NCBI GenBank assembly: GCA_028023455.1
Contig: JAQFVV010006273.1
Location: 312,001-376,000 of the forward strand
DNA: 64,000 nucleotides
Source: Epiperipatus broadwayi
Lineage: Eukaryota; Onychophora; Udeonychophora; Euonychophora; Peripatidae
Direction of reading: 5' to 3'
Positions 36,370-47,755 of the stretch are shown here, piece after piece. The translations under genes and the position numbers were made by a program. A model generated the notes under the pieces. That model searched no databases. It had not been told where the DNA came from and worked only from the letters and a program-made list of their open reading frames with translations. The number at the start of each line of letters is the position of its first letter. Position 1 is the stretch's first letter.

Positions 36370-39300
36370 AAAAAGTGACTGGAATTAAACAAAGCAACTA
36401 AAAATGAAGGATTTGAGATATTAGCAATAGTTGAAAGACATCTAAAAGAAGAAGAAGCTACACTGGAAAATTTGATATAGCAGAGTATAAATGATAAAGA
36501 AAAAGAAAAAATGGTTATGGTTTATGAGTTATGTCAAAAAATATTTAAATACTGTTAAGTATCAAGAACATTTGTGGTTTGAGATAAGATTGGGAAGACA
36601 AAAATGGATGGTGACTATAGTTTCCATGACCACTGGAGATAGTCCAACTACAATAGAATGGAACAGTAGCATATATGAATGCCTAGTTATTGTTATAGGG
36701 AATCTGAATGGGCATATTGAAGAAATTAATAACATGGACAACAAGAATGGACAGCTTTTGAAAAAAATTTTGTCAGAGAGTGAATTTAAGCATTGGAATA
36801 ATATCAAATATTTATGAGAGGCAATACACATGGGTTAGAAATAATATATTTCACACAATAGATTATGTATTAGTAGAGAGGGAAGAATGAATATAAGTAC
36901 AAAAAATTAAAGTTTTGATAATAAAGAGAGAGTATATAATAGTAATCATAATTTCTTTATAATAAAAATGGTTATTAATGTGATGGAAATTAGTAAAAAA
37001 AATAGAAAGGATAGTGAAAGATGTGGATGAAGAATGAATGATAAAAATAAGTAGAAGAAATTATGGAAGTGTTTGTTGGGACTTAATATACAGACTGATA
37101 TAGTAAAATAGGAAAAGAGACAAATAGGGGGTTCAGAAGAATAAAATAAAATAGTGGGAATTAGTAAAAGTGTAAAACATAGGGAAAAAGCATGTAAAGA
37201 ATATAAATGTGCTACTAAAAATAAAGAAAGTGAAAAAGATGTTAATATCAAATGAAAACACTTTTAATAAAAAGAAGCTAGCTAAAATAGATAATTATAT
37301 AGAGAAAATGAAATAATATATTACTGGACAATATTAATAAAGTGGAGAAGATGGGAGTAAAAAAAATTGGAGATATATTTAAAAAGGAATATAGAGAAGA
37401 GAGAAATAGTATAGGGAAGAGAGAAATAGTATTACTAAATGATGAGGAAATAGAAAAAATGGAGACAATTTTAAATAAGTATATAGGGAAGAGAGAAATA
37501 GTATTACTAAATGATGAGGAAATAGAAAAAATAGAGACAATTTTAAATAAGTATGTAATGGATATAGAAAAGATGTGATGTGAAGGACAGAGTGATAACA
37601 AACATAGAAGTACATAATAATGGAAATATTAGTTTTAAAGAAAATGAATTGAATGAGTCAGGGAAAAAGTTGAAATGTGGAAAGACAAAAGGTTTAGATT
37701 GATGGGCAGCAGAGATGGTGATGAATTTAGGAAATAAGGCAAAATTAAATCTATTATCAAGTTTAATAAGATGGCATAGAAGACATAATTTCCAAATAGC
37801 TAAAATATTACGAGAGTAAGTCTATTATTTAAAAGAAAGAGTAAGGACCATAGAAAGATAAACAATTATAAACTGATAGTGATAACATCAGGGTTATATA
37901 AAGTTTCGGTATATATGGTGGCTGGAAGGGTGGCAAAATGAATGGAAGAAAATAATATAGTGGGAGAAATGCAAAGAGGTTTTAGAACAGATGGACATAT
38001 AGAAGATAGTCTATTTGTGGTCACACAACTTGTAGATATGAGTAGAAATGCAGGTTGAACAGTTATATATGTCTTTACAGATATAAAAAAGACACATTAT
38101 AAAGTAAATAGACTATGGTTAAGTTTAGTATATTTGGGAATAAAAGGCACTTTAATGAATCTTAATAAAACATTGTATTAAAATAATTACTATACATGTC
38201 AATTAAAAAATATAGAATAATTTAGAGTTAAAAATGGGGTGAGACTAAGGCAAGGATGGCTCTATGTCACTTATTTTGTTTTTGTTATATTTGAAAAAGT
38301 GGAGAGAGCATTAGAAAGACTTGGAAGAGGGGTAGAAATACCATTAATAGCTGGCAAAAGAGTGTAAACATTATTAGTTTTTTTCTTGCTGATGATATAT
38401 TTCTGTATATAGAAAGTAGGGCAGATTTGAAAATTATACTAAAGACAAACACAAGGGTGGATAAAGAGATGGGGATTAAATTTTGTGAAGAAAAATGAAA
38501 GGTAATAATGATAAATGCTGGGGAAAGGGAAGAAAAAGATTTATTATTGGGGGATATAAAGTTAAATGTGGTGAATAGATATAACTATTTGGGAATCATT
38601 TTAAGTAATCAGAAAAATTGCTTGGATGAATGGGAGAAAAAGTTGATAAAAGAAGCAAAGAAAATAAAAAGACTGATAAAAAAAATTAACAGTGTTTTCA
38701 TAAAATAAATATGATATAGCAAGAATTGTATGGAAGAGAGTGGTAGTAGCAGAGTTAACTTATGGTAATGATGTATTATGTGTTAGTAGAGGTGTTTGTT
38801 TACTTAAAAATACAAGGAGAAGTAGGAAGACATGCATTAGATACAGATGTGTAGATGACAAAGAAAACAATTCAAGGAGGAATGGGATGGTTGCTTTTAT
38901 ATAAGAAATGAAAAAAAAATAAAATCAAAATGTTCAGTAGATTGTAATTTATGGCTATCAAGAGAATAGCCACAATAGTATTTAATTGGGTTATGAGTAA
39001 AGGACAAACAACAAGATGGGTGAGAGAAGTAGTATGGTATGAGGAAGATATGGGTGAGAAAGGTAGTACGGTATGGAGATTTAGATAAAAACCTTATATC
39101 AGTAAACTTGTACAAAAGGTAAGCTGATTATGTTAGCAAGATTGTTGAGTGTATTTGTAATAAATAATGAATGCATTAATAAAAATTAAGAATTGGAGAG
39201 ATGGAGAACTAGTATGTAGATTAAGAATAGTTTTAAATATATCTAGAATAAACAGAATATTGGGTATGAGTTAATTTATGACAGTAGCCAGGAAAACAGT

Positions 39301-39770
39301 TTACTGTTTAAAGCTCAAACAGGATCATGTTGCAATAAGGGAATATAAACATAAATGGAGAAAGGTGGGTGACCTAGTCTGCAAGTTATGTAAGGAAGAC
39401 ATGGAAAATATTAAGCATTTGCTAATCAAATGTAAATGCTTACAAGCAAAAAGGATACAACTAATTAAGTTGTGGGATAATAAACATAAACAATACAGTA
39501 AATGTGTATTTGTTTTTTATGCAGTGTTGGGAAAAAAATCAGGGGATCTAGGTATAAAGAATATAAAGTGGACAAAAATGATGTTATGGTAATGTGAAAG
39601 AACAAAATAGAAAAGAATATGGCAAAAACTTAGGGTGAGGAATGGGAAGAGAAGGCAAGGTAGCTAACAGGTTTTTCTGGGCATAATGTTTGAGAGATTC
39701 CTGATTTTAATACAGGATAAGCCATGGCACATTGCATCGCATCATATCACACTGTTTTATGAGCTTGTAT
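36370..39770 (+). pseudogene. Decayed APE-type LINE with endonuclease, RT and zinc knuckle
   Basis: The retrotransposon ORF2 would nick target DNA and reverse-transcribe its RNA. Endonuclease traces are NLNGHIEEI and NNMDNKNGQLL (about 36700-36760), then RGNTHG (about 36816). RT traces are MQRGFRTDGHIEDSLFVVTQ (about 37970), FTDIKK (about 38075), VRLRQG, and FFLADDIFLY (about 38379), where the FADD motif reads LADD. NYLGIILSN is at about 38580. A C-terminal zinc motif C-x2-C-x8-H-x4-C is in CKLCKEDMENIKHLLIKC (about 39380). Many stops and frameshifts make it inactive. The 3' untranslated end (39660-39770) has a second, inverted copy at 28655. Minus-strand open frames over this region are antisense artefacts. 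Confidence 0.82.
37411..37554 (+). repeat. 72-bp in-frame tandem duplication inside the LINE
   Basis: Two adjacent units (37411-37482, 37483-37554) differ at one visible base (ATGGAG against ATAGAG). Because 72 is a multiple of three, 24 residues are duplicated without shifting the frame. A shorter partial copy (AGAGAAGAGAGAAATAGT) precedes them at 37392. Confidence 0.9.
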
Positions 39771-41345
39771 AAGCCCAGGAAATGCAATGTTGATGGAAAT
39801 TTGAGAATCAACCTGTCTCTTTATAATTTAAATGTATAATAGATTTTTTATTTGTGAATATTAATAACAATAATATGTGTAATAGCATCACTGAGCAGAT
39901 GGTTCATTATCTTAAAAACAATAAGATCCCCTCCTCCCGAATGAGCAACAAACATTCAGAAAATAATTTGCTTATTGTTTCTTTTTTTTTTTTTCATATT
40001 ATTTTATAACAAAACAAACAATAACATTCAATATTTCTAATTTTCCTTCAGGATATTCATGCAATTATTTGCTACCATAAAGTTTTTTTTCATGATTTGT
40101 ATTCTTTTTCAACAACTTCAAAAAATAACTTTGTTATCACTGTACTATTATCAATCTTTAATTGTTCATTAAAATTTTGAAAGTGTTTTTTTATCTTATG
40201 CCAATTATAGTATTATTTTGATACAGACATAATATTCCCAATATATACATAACATATTTTCCTTTCTTTTTGTTTGTAAACTCAACACATGCACTCACAA
40301 ATCCCGTTAGTTATTCTATTTATCGTTTAGAATTTCATTAATGAATTGGTAGCTCTCTCAAGTATATAAAAAAAGTACAGATCTCATACTAAATCGGTAA
40401 GGATAGATTATTGCTTTAGATTCTCTGTGTGGTATGATGTGGAGGTAGAATGACAGACTGATGCTCTATGTCTAAGAATTGCAGCCCAAGTCTGTTACTT
40501 TTGGCATTCAAACTTTTTATGAATTTTAGAACGCCAATAACTTATTGTTTTAGTTGCTGAAGTTTGATTACTTTAAAACATATAAATTCAGTAGGTATTG
40601 ATATTTCTAAAGAAAAGGAAAAACTACACGCAAAAAAAAAAATCAAATTTGTAAACAAAAGGGGAAAATTCAATATGAATGATACTTACGATGTTCAATT
40701 GGCTTCATAACATGATACAGGTGCAGAATTTGCTTTATAGTATAGTTGAAGCAATCTTTAAATAATTTAATATACTGGTCAAATGATAGATCGTAAGATT
40801 TTATAATTTTTTCTCTTGTTTTAATAACTAACAATTAGATAATACATTTGACAAATAATTGAATAATTAGCTAGGATGATTATAGAACAAAAAGAACCAT
40901 AAACAGGCTTAAACCATAAAATAATTAAAAGTTTCATTCAGATGCAAATTCTTAGGGCATGTAATCACAGGAAAATGTGTTAACCACTATGAGACATGCA
41001 GACAGATATATACATAATGTATATTTGTGCTATATATATATAATTTAAAACTATACTTTTATTTATAATATATATTATAATGTCTCTACAAATAAATTTG
41101 TACTGCACAAATTTTAATTAAATTAACTGATAAACATTACAAACACTTCTATACATTATTTACATATTTTCTTTTGACGTTTTGTATTTTGAAGATGAAG
41201 ATTAAATGATTTTAAAATGATTAATAAAAACAAAGAGAAAAAATCTCGATATGTATACAACTGACCTTATGGTGCCAATAAATAAATTACGTTTTTTTAT
41301 TTTATTAGAGTTTTTTAAAATAGATAATTAAAATATTTTATTGCC
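39771..41345. other. AT-rich non-coding stretch
   Basis: No gene is seen. A tRNA-like patch at about 40448-40500 (GGTAGAATGACAGACTGATGC, then GCCCAAGTCTG) resembles the tRNA-like tail of the element at 28083, but no hammerhead core is visible beside it. Confidence 0.4.
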
Positions 41346-42010
41346 TTTAGTTATATTTATATATTGAACTATTTCCATCATCTAATGTCTAAAGTTAACC
41401 AAAGTTGAAAATCATTTAACTTTTTTATGTAAATGTAAATTGGAAATGATAAGTCCTAAGAGTTTAGAACTAAAACCTCTAATTCACTCTCAGAGAACTA
41501 AGAAAATTACTCACAGACCAAGTGAATCTCTGTTAAGAGAAAGAATAAGTGCTCAAAGGTTTTACAAGTATCAAACCTTGCATTCCATTAATAATGTAGA
41601 ATGTTTTCCAAAAAAAATAAACATACTGATGTAGACCCTTCATACTACTTTCTAAAGAAGTAAGAAAATCATATTCTCCATTATGTGAAAGAATAAAAGA
41701 ATGCCAAATGAAAAAACCTGCAAACCTACATGGATATGCCAAAAGTCATAATGTGCCAAGCACTTTATGCCAAAAGTCATAATGTACCAAGTACTTTACA
41801 GGCTTCATCGTTAAAATTCTCAATTCTAAACATCTAATGGATATTAAAATTTTTGTTCTTGAAAGAAGATCAAATTTTGCCACAACACCATCTAATATCC
41901 CTTTATTAGATATAATGGCAGCTACCAAGAAAGTCACTCAAAAATTGCCTTTAGAAGAACCAGCAGATTTATACTGGAGAATAAAAAGAACAATTGGCAA
42001 GCAATAAAAA

Positions 42011-43610
42011 TTGAAGTCAAACATATCTTATGATGAGAGGAAAGCAATTAAATTTTTCAAAATTGATAAATTTATAATTATTCTCCCTGCTAACAAAGGC
42101 AACGCTACAGTCAATACAACTGATTATAACAACAAAATACATGAATTCTTCATAGCAGGCAAATACCGAAAAGTGGCAAAAAATCCAATATCAAGTACAG
42201 AAATAAAGTTACAACCATTATTCAGAAAGCATTGCAGTTACGTCAGTGATTCAGAAAAAAATAAACTAACATAATATTTCAGCAAAAATTTTCATCTTTA
42301 CAGTCTATGTAAAATCCATAAGGATCATATTCCATTAATACCTATTGTTAATTCTAGAAATTTAGCTTGCCAAAATTAGTCTAGATTTCTTCCCAATGTT
42401 CTTAATCCTTTGGCAGATATGACCAAATCCTTTGTCAGGGATTCTAGACACTTAGTAGAATTAATCAAAAACATGAAAATTAAAAAACTGACATACTAGT
42501 AAAATTTGTTGTGGAAATTTTATTGATAAATGTACCATGTAAAGAAGCATTGTCTATTGTAATAAAAAGATTAAATGATGTTAATAGCTTACAAATCAAA
42601 ACTACTCTTTCCATTGATAACTATAATGGAATTATTAACATTTTGCACATCAATCTACTTTTAATACAAGACAGAATTCTTCCATCAAAATCAAGGAATG
42701 GCTATGGACTCACTATTGTTACCCATGATTAACAATATTTACATGGAAGAACTCTGTATCCATCTAAAGTTTGGCTTCACTACATTGATGACACATTTGT
42801 TGTATGTCAAATGATGGATCACTACAGAAACTTTCTAGAAACACATCAATAAGATATCCTCTTCAATTAAATTCACTATAGAGCCAGAATAAGAACAAAA
42901 TTGGCATTCTTAGATGATTTTGTGACAAGTCTCCCTCATGATAAAATCAAAACAACAATTTACAGAAAACCCACACAACCAGAAAATATCTAGCATGTGC
43001 ATCCAATTACATGAAAAATACAAAACATGGAGTTATAATATCACCTTGAAACAGAGCAAAGAAGTTTGCTCAAAAATTAGTGATTTGAAAAAAGATAATA
43101 TCTATACAGAAAAACTTTTATAAAAAAATGGTTATCCATCAGATGTTATTAAGAAAACCTTAAACAGACAACAAAAAAAAAACAACCTAAAGAAAAAACA
43201 ATTATTGGTACTGTAGTGTATCCATACATACCAAAAATAGCAGACATATTAATAAAAATCTAAAATCAGTATAATATCAGAACTGCTTTTCAGAGCCATA
43301 CCACACTATGAGAATTCTAACAAATGTATAAAGCTTAAAGTTGAAATGTGAACAGCAAAAACCACATCTATGAAATACATTGTGAATGTGGAAGAATATA
43401 TATTGGTGACACTAATCACCCCATTGAAAAGCAATTTCCAGAGCACAAATTGATGATAAGAAGAGAGAAAACAAGTGTATCAAATGTAGCAGACCATGTA
43501 TGTACCAATGAAAATATGTTCAATTGGGAAGATACAAAAATATTGACTAGGAAGGAAAAGGTACAAAAAGGAAAATTTAAAGAAGCTGCCTCTCATGACA
43601 ATGATGAATA
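42011..43610 (+). pseudogene. PLE polyprotein remnant: reverse transcriptase and GIY-YIG endonuclease
   Basis: PLE proteins join a telomerase-related RT to a GIY-YIG nuclease. Seen here in order: FIIILPANKGNATV (about 42068), the diagnostic PLE N-terminal block; LCKIHKDHIPLIPIV (about 42305), the usual LPKIHK block with P lost; a GMAMDSLLLPMINNIYMEE-like block (about 42700); the catalytic YIDDTFVV (42781-42804), still intact; VYPYIPKIADI (about 43220); and IYEIHCECGRIYIGDT (about 43366), the GIY-YIG core with its paired Cys. Frameshifts separate nearly every block. A Glu corresponding to the nuclease catalytic residue cannot be placed with confidence. Confidence 0.85.
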
Positions 43611-43853
43611 ACCCCATAAGTCAGCCTTATGTGAATATATATAATTATGGAAGCACCAATCAACTTTGAACTTAAGAAAAAGTGGAAAAATCAGAAGGAA
43701 TCTCATAGATAAATATACAAAATTTCTACTAACTGTTGCCTTGTCAGGTTGGCTCAGTTTATTAAAGTTTTACTTTAAAATTTAATATTCAAGAATCTAA
43801 GATTCCAGGTTCTATTTTCATGTTAGTATTGTCACTTGTCAGACCAGCAATAC

Positions 43854-43884
43854 CTGAACAAGAGAGAAGAATATCTCTTGAAAC
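43854..43884 (+). ncRNA. Hammerhead-like PLE tail motif
   Basis: CTGAACA (43854-43860) is followed by a hairpin with AGAGA and TCTCT arms and then GAAAC (43880-43884). The N7 position of a hammerhead is free, but G8 is changed to C here. The inverted relative on the minus strand at about 31377 reads CTGAAGA but has lost the second half of its hairpin. No UH triplet is convincingly placed, so I consider it a relic. Confidence 0.4.
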
Positions 43885-44022
43885 ATTGTGCATTTACTAA
43901 CTTGTGTGCTATTACTAATAGTTGAATGTATTTTGAATATTTAAATAAAGCTAAATGTTTTTAAAGACCTTCAATACTTATCTATTAAATAATGGAGTCC
44001 AATATATAAATACAACTAAAAT

Positions 44023-44715
44023 ACATTCATCATAAATCTCCAGGTAAACAGAATACTGCCTGATTAATTTTTATTTCTCAAAGATATGCAATCAGTGATA
44101 CAATTTTCTGTTGTTTAAAAGGGAATCCAATGTTTGGTAGTCAATACTTTAATTTTAGATATAGTTTGTAGATATCAATTGGAATCAGGGAAAAATAAAT
44201 GGTTGTAATCAATTGAAAATAATGTTCTGATGCCTGCATCTTAGAAAGCAGATTCTGGTGTTTTTTGTTTCTTTTTATCTTACATCGATATTAAAAGATA
44301 AGTTTGTTTTTTACTTTAAGGACATTTTTTTTTATTTTGTTATTAATTTTTTTTTTATTGTAAATATGTAATATTTATTTATTTATTTTGTAAAGTATAT
44401 TTTATTTTTAGAATTACATTATGCTATAATGAATTACATGATATGAATCATGAAATATTTTATATTAATAAAATTTAACCAATTTTTAATTTTTAAAAAT
44501 GAATTCTTTTATTTTTAAAAATATTTTTAGTAATTATAAATTTATTTTTAATAAAAATGTGCTAATTTTTTTTATTACGTTCTCTATTAAAATGAAAACC
44601 ATTTATATGCAAAATAAGGCTTTTGAAACAAAGTTTACTTCAAGAATTAAATTACATTTTCTTTTTATGAATTAATACATTGTACAGGTTTAAACCTGTA
44701 TTTATATATGTAATA
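44023..44715. other. AT-rich non-coding stretch
   Basis: It is almost pure A/T sequence after 44290. No gene is seen. Confidence 0.5.
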
Positions 44716-44945
44716 TATGCGGGATTCGAACTCAGATTTTTACATGACCCATAACTCTCAGTGTCGTCTTATATTGCTGACCCACCTAATCACACACATG
44801 TTGAAAAGATAAATAATCACCAATATGAGTATTTTGTGCTAAACCAGCACTCATCAGTTGGTCCAGATTACCATCTCCACACATATATACCATCAGTACT
44901 CAGCTTTATATTAAGATAGCCAATCTTCATACTTTAATGGACAGT
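44716..44945 (-). mobile_element. Short element with hammerhead-like core, copy D
   Basis: On the minus strand, GGACCAA (44864-44858) is followed by CTGATGA (44857-44851), a perfect 5-bp stem II GTGCT/AGCAC around GGTTT (44850-44836), AAAA where GAAA is expected (44835-44832), TACTCATA as a 2-bp stem III with a 4-nt loop and the ATA triplet, and TTGGT (44823-44819). ACCAA and TTGGT make a perfect 5-bp stem I. The only core defect is G12 to A. A box B-like GAGTTCGAATCCC (44733-44721) lies downstream on the same strand. Upstream, 44890-44945 matches the arms of the foldback at 25752-26016. Confidence 0.8.
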
Positions 44946-45984
44946 TTTATGAATTAAAAAAATGAAAAAGAGAATGAGAGAGGACGGGAAGGGAAAGAAA
45001 AAGTGAAAAGAAAAAAAAGAAAAAGTGAAAAAAAGTAGTTGCAATTATAAAGACTTCATTTCTTTTGTTATAGTCAATCAGTTGGTGATATCATATGAAC
45101 AACAAATTAAACAGAAGAACAAATAATTTTCTTTTTTTTTGGGGGGGGGGGGCAGAAAGACATTTATTTATTTATTTTAAAGTTATCAGTTGGTACTTAA
45201 AGAAACATCTATCTTATGCAACATTTAATCTTATACTGTGAAGTAATAAATATTAAGTTTTGGTTTAATTTTTTTTTTTTAAATAATATTTCACTTATAA
45301 TTAAACACGTGTTAATATAAAATTAAAATCTTTTTTTTTTTAAATTAAACTATGTTAAGAACTTTATATATCATAAGATAATAAGATTATTTGACAGTTT
45401 TAGGCCATTATTTTAAAAGTATAATCTTGCAATAGAATAAAAAATCTATTCTATAGAGCAATCGATTCTTTGCTATGTTCTATTAGTTTAAGATGATTAT
45501 TTTTAAATCCCTGATACCTTATCAATATGGATTTTTCTATGACTTACCACGAAAATGAAAGGTTAACTATGTATGATCGAAATAATAATTACATAAGAAC
45601 CATGAATGCTCAAACCTTAATTTATATTGATTAATCTTATTATTAAAATCTGAAATTATATCCCTGATAATTTTATACATTTCACCATAATAATAATGAA
45701 TTAAAATCATAACTGTAAAAAATCCTACTGATTAGAAATACTTTTACAGTTCTTTGTTGCATTTTTCTTTTTTTTTTTTTAATTTCATAATCTACCATTA
45801 TATATTTTTAAAGTAAACTAAAAATTGATGTTACTTTTATTGATCTAACCTTAGGTTATAGTACTGTTTAGAAAAATTATCATTTTTTAAAATTCTCTAA
45901 AATCATTCAAAACAGTATAATCATTAATTTAATTTACTTGACAAAATATTTTTTTAATAAAAAAATTCAACTGATACTAAATGA
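44946..45984. other. Low-complexity stretch with polypurine and poly-G tracts
   Basis: A nearly pure purine tract spans about 44955-45037, and a (G)12 run lies near 45141-45152. The rest is A/T-rich and non-coding. Confidence 0.6.
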
Positions 45985-47270
45985 TAATTATATTAGATAC
46001 AAAATTTTAAATAATGGTTTGTCACATAGTTTATTTCTCTCTCCTACTTTCTTCAATATATTCATCAGTGATCTTCCAGAAACAGAATGCAGTAAATTCA
46101 TCTATTGAGAGGGCATTGCTTTGCCATCAGAAATATGATCTTCTCAAAAATAATCAAGACTTTTAATTTTTTTGCTCTCTTTCTAGTTATAAAATGTTTA
46201 TTGTTTTATTTTAAAAAATCATAGTTGTTCTACAATTTTAAAGAAGCTGTATTAATGCTATCTAAGTGATAATGATCATCATTTTTCTTATAATATAAAA
46301 ATTTCCCATAATGCTTATATGGAGATTTCATTTGAAAAAAATCTGAAGAAGTATATTCTGGACAGTCAGCTTAGATCTAAGAGATATGCATTTACTTTTT
46401 GCTTGTTTATAAAATACTTTTTAATTATTTTTAATACTAATTGGTTGAGTATTCTTTAAAACAAAATATATACATATACACTTTCAATTTATTTATCTAT
46501 CTTTTTTAGAAATAGAAGTTGATAAACATGACTATAATATAAATTTAAAAAATCTGTGGCTTGTGTGACCAATATTTGTCAAAATCAGCACAGTTTTCAA
46601 ATATTGTAATTGTTATAAAGAAAATTATCAGATTTTAAAGCAGAACTTTATATTCATCTATCATAAATCTACATTCATTTATTCACATTAAAACAAAAAA
46701 AAAAACATTTTATTCATGTTGTGAAAGTGTTTACACTAATTTGGTTGATGATATACATGTTATATTCTTTGACTTGAAACTCAGGTTTTAAATATTTCAA
46801 AACATCAAAGAATTTTTTAGAATCTTATTTGTTTATAAAATTAAATTAAAAAACAAAATCAAGTCCAACTTATTGAGTTTTAGTATAAAATAAAGATTTT
46901 ATACAGCAGTAAAAGTTGAGCATTTTCAAAAACCTTCATCAGATGAATCAAAAGAAAATGATTATTAACCAGTTAACAAAAATGTGAAAAGTCAGACATT
47001 TTTTCAATGACTGAGTTTTTATTCCTAATCCCAAAAAGACACTATATTCAACTTTTTATATGAACCATAAAGAAACATCTTGTAAACTTAGTATAATTTT
47101 TGTGACAGTAGGATAACCCTACTTCTTAGAAGTAACTTTTGATCACAATCTAATTCATTTCTCATATTTATTGAAGATTAGATCTAAAATATTTTTTAAG
47201 AAAGTTGATTGGAATTAAATATTGTGATATTATTCAAATAAGGTATTTATTAATGGAAAAAATATGTTAT
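45985..47270 (+). pseudogene. CR1/Jockey-type LINE RT, split by about 0.85 kb
   Basis: The first part (46012-46128) reads NGLSHSLFLSPTFFNIFISD and LPETECSKFIY, the RT palm block. A stop falls where ADD would follow. The second part (46990-47215) reads VFIPNPKKTLYSTFY, then EVTFDHNL and KIRSKIFFKKVDW, blocks that normally lie a few tens of residues after the first. The roughly 850 bp between (46130-46985) does not read as RT and includes a PLE-tail-like motif at 46880-46945, so it may be a later insertion. The element is inactive. Confidence 0.7.
46880..46950 (-). mobile_element. PLE 3'-tail-like fragment
   Basis: On the minus strand, CTGATGA (46942-46936) is followed by AGGTTTTT, GAAAATGCTC (from 46927), and then a segment ending in TACTGCTGTATAAAATC. 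PLE ends often have this layout. Stem II cannot form, so no ribozyme activity is implied. Confidence 0.5.
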
Positions 47271-47329
47271 GGACTTTTGAAGAGAGAATTAAGAAAAAAA
47301 TTAATTAAATGCTAGGTGTGGCATGTACA

Positions 47330-47755
47330 CTGTGAGGCTATGACAAATGGACAATGATTAATAAAATGAAAAATAAATTAAAAGCCTTTGAGATGTTGAC
47401 ATAGAACAAAATGGAAAAAATCAGTTGCATAAATAAAATAATAAATGTGAAAAAAGTAAATGAAAAAACAAGATTAATTAAAAAAATTAGACAGAGGAAA
47501 AAAAACTGGATTAGATACATATATATTAAAAAAGTATAGTTTAATGAAAGATGTTTTGGACGGAATGGTGAATGGAAGCAAAAATAAAGTATGGAACAAA
47601 TTAATATTGTTAGATGACATAAGAGATGGGAAAAGTTATGTGGAATTGAAGGGCTGGCAAATGAAGAGAATAAAATGGAAAAGATTGATAATGATGTGAC
47701 TACTCTCTGGAACTGTACATGAGACAGAATACTATTGATGATGATTCAAAAAAAT
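47330..47755 (+). pseudogene. LINE C-terminal remnant (second family)
   Basis: Reading over frameshifts gives KAFEMLT, MEKISCINKIINV, VNEKTRLIKKIRQRKKNWI, a GMVNGSKNK-like block, and LLDDIRDGKSYVELKG. This order is typical of the end of an RTE-like LINE ORF2 (EAFEMWCYRRML ... KRRLKWIGH ... GRRRRGR ...). The tail carries a GATGATGATT run at about 47735. It is inactive. It may have been joined to the preceding LINE fragment by chance. Confidence 0.65.

Larger units (their letters stand above)
41346..44022 (+). mobile_element. Penelope-like element 1 (RT plus GIY-YIG), inactive
   Basis: It is bounded on the left by about 55 bp (41346-41400) that is an inverted version of the outermost 3' end (about 43970-44022), including TTTAGTTATATTTATATATTG. 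Partial inverted terminal copies are a known PLE trait. The body carries RT and endonuclease traces in order. The 3' region contains a tRNA-like/PLE-tail segment also found inverted at 31212-31480. Confidence 0.85.

Noticed and set aside
36946-37615. Several minus-strand open frames rich in F, L, S and I
   Set aside because: They are antisense to a purine-rich LINE on the plus strand.
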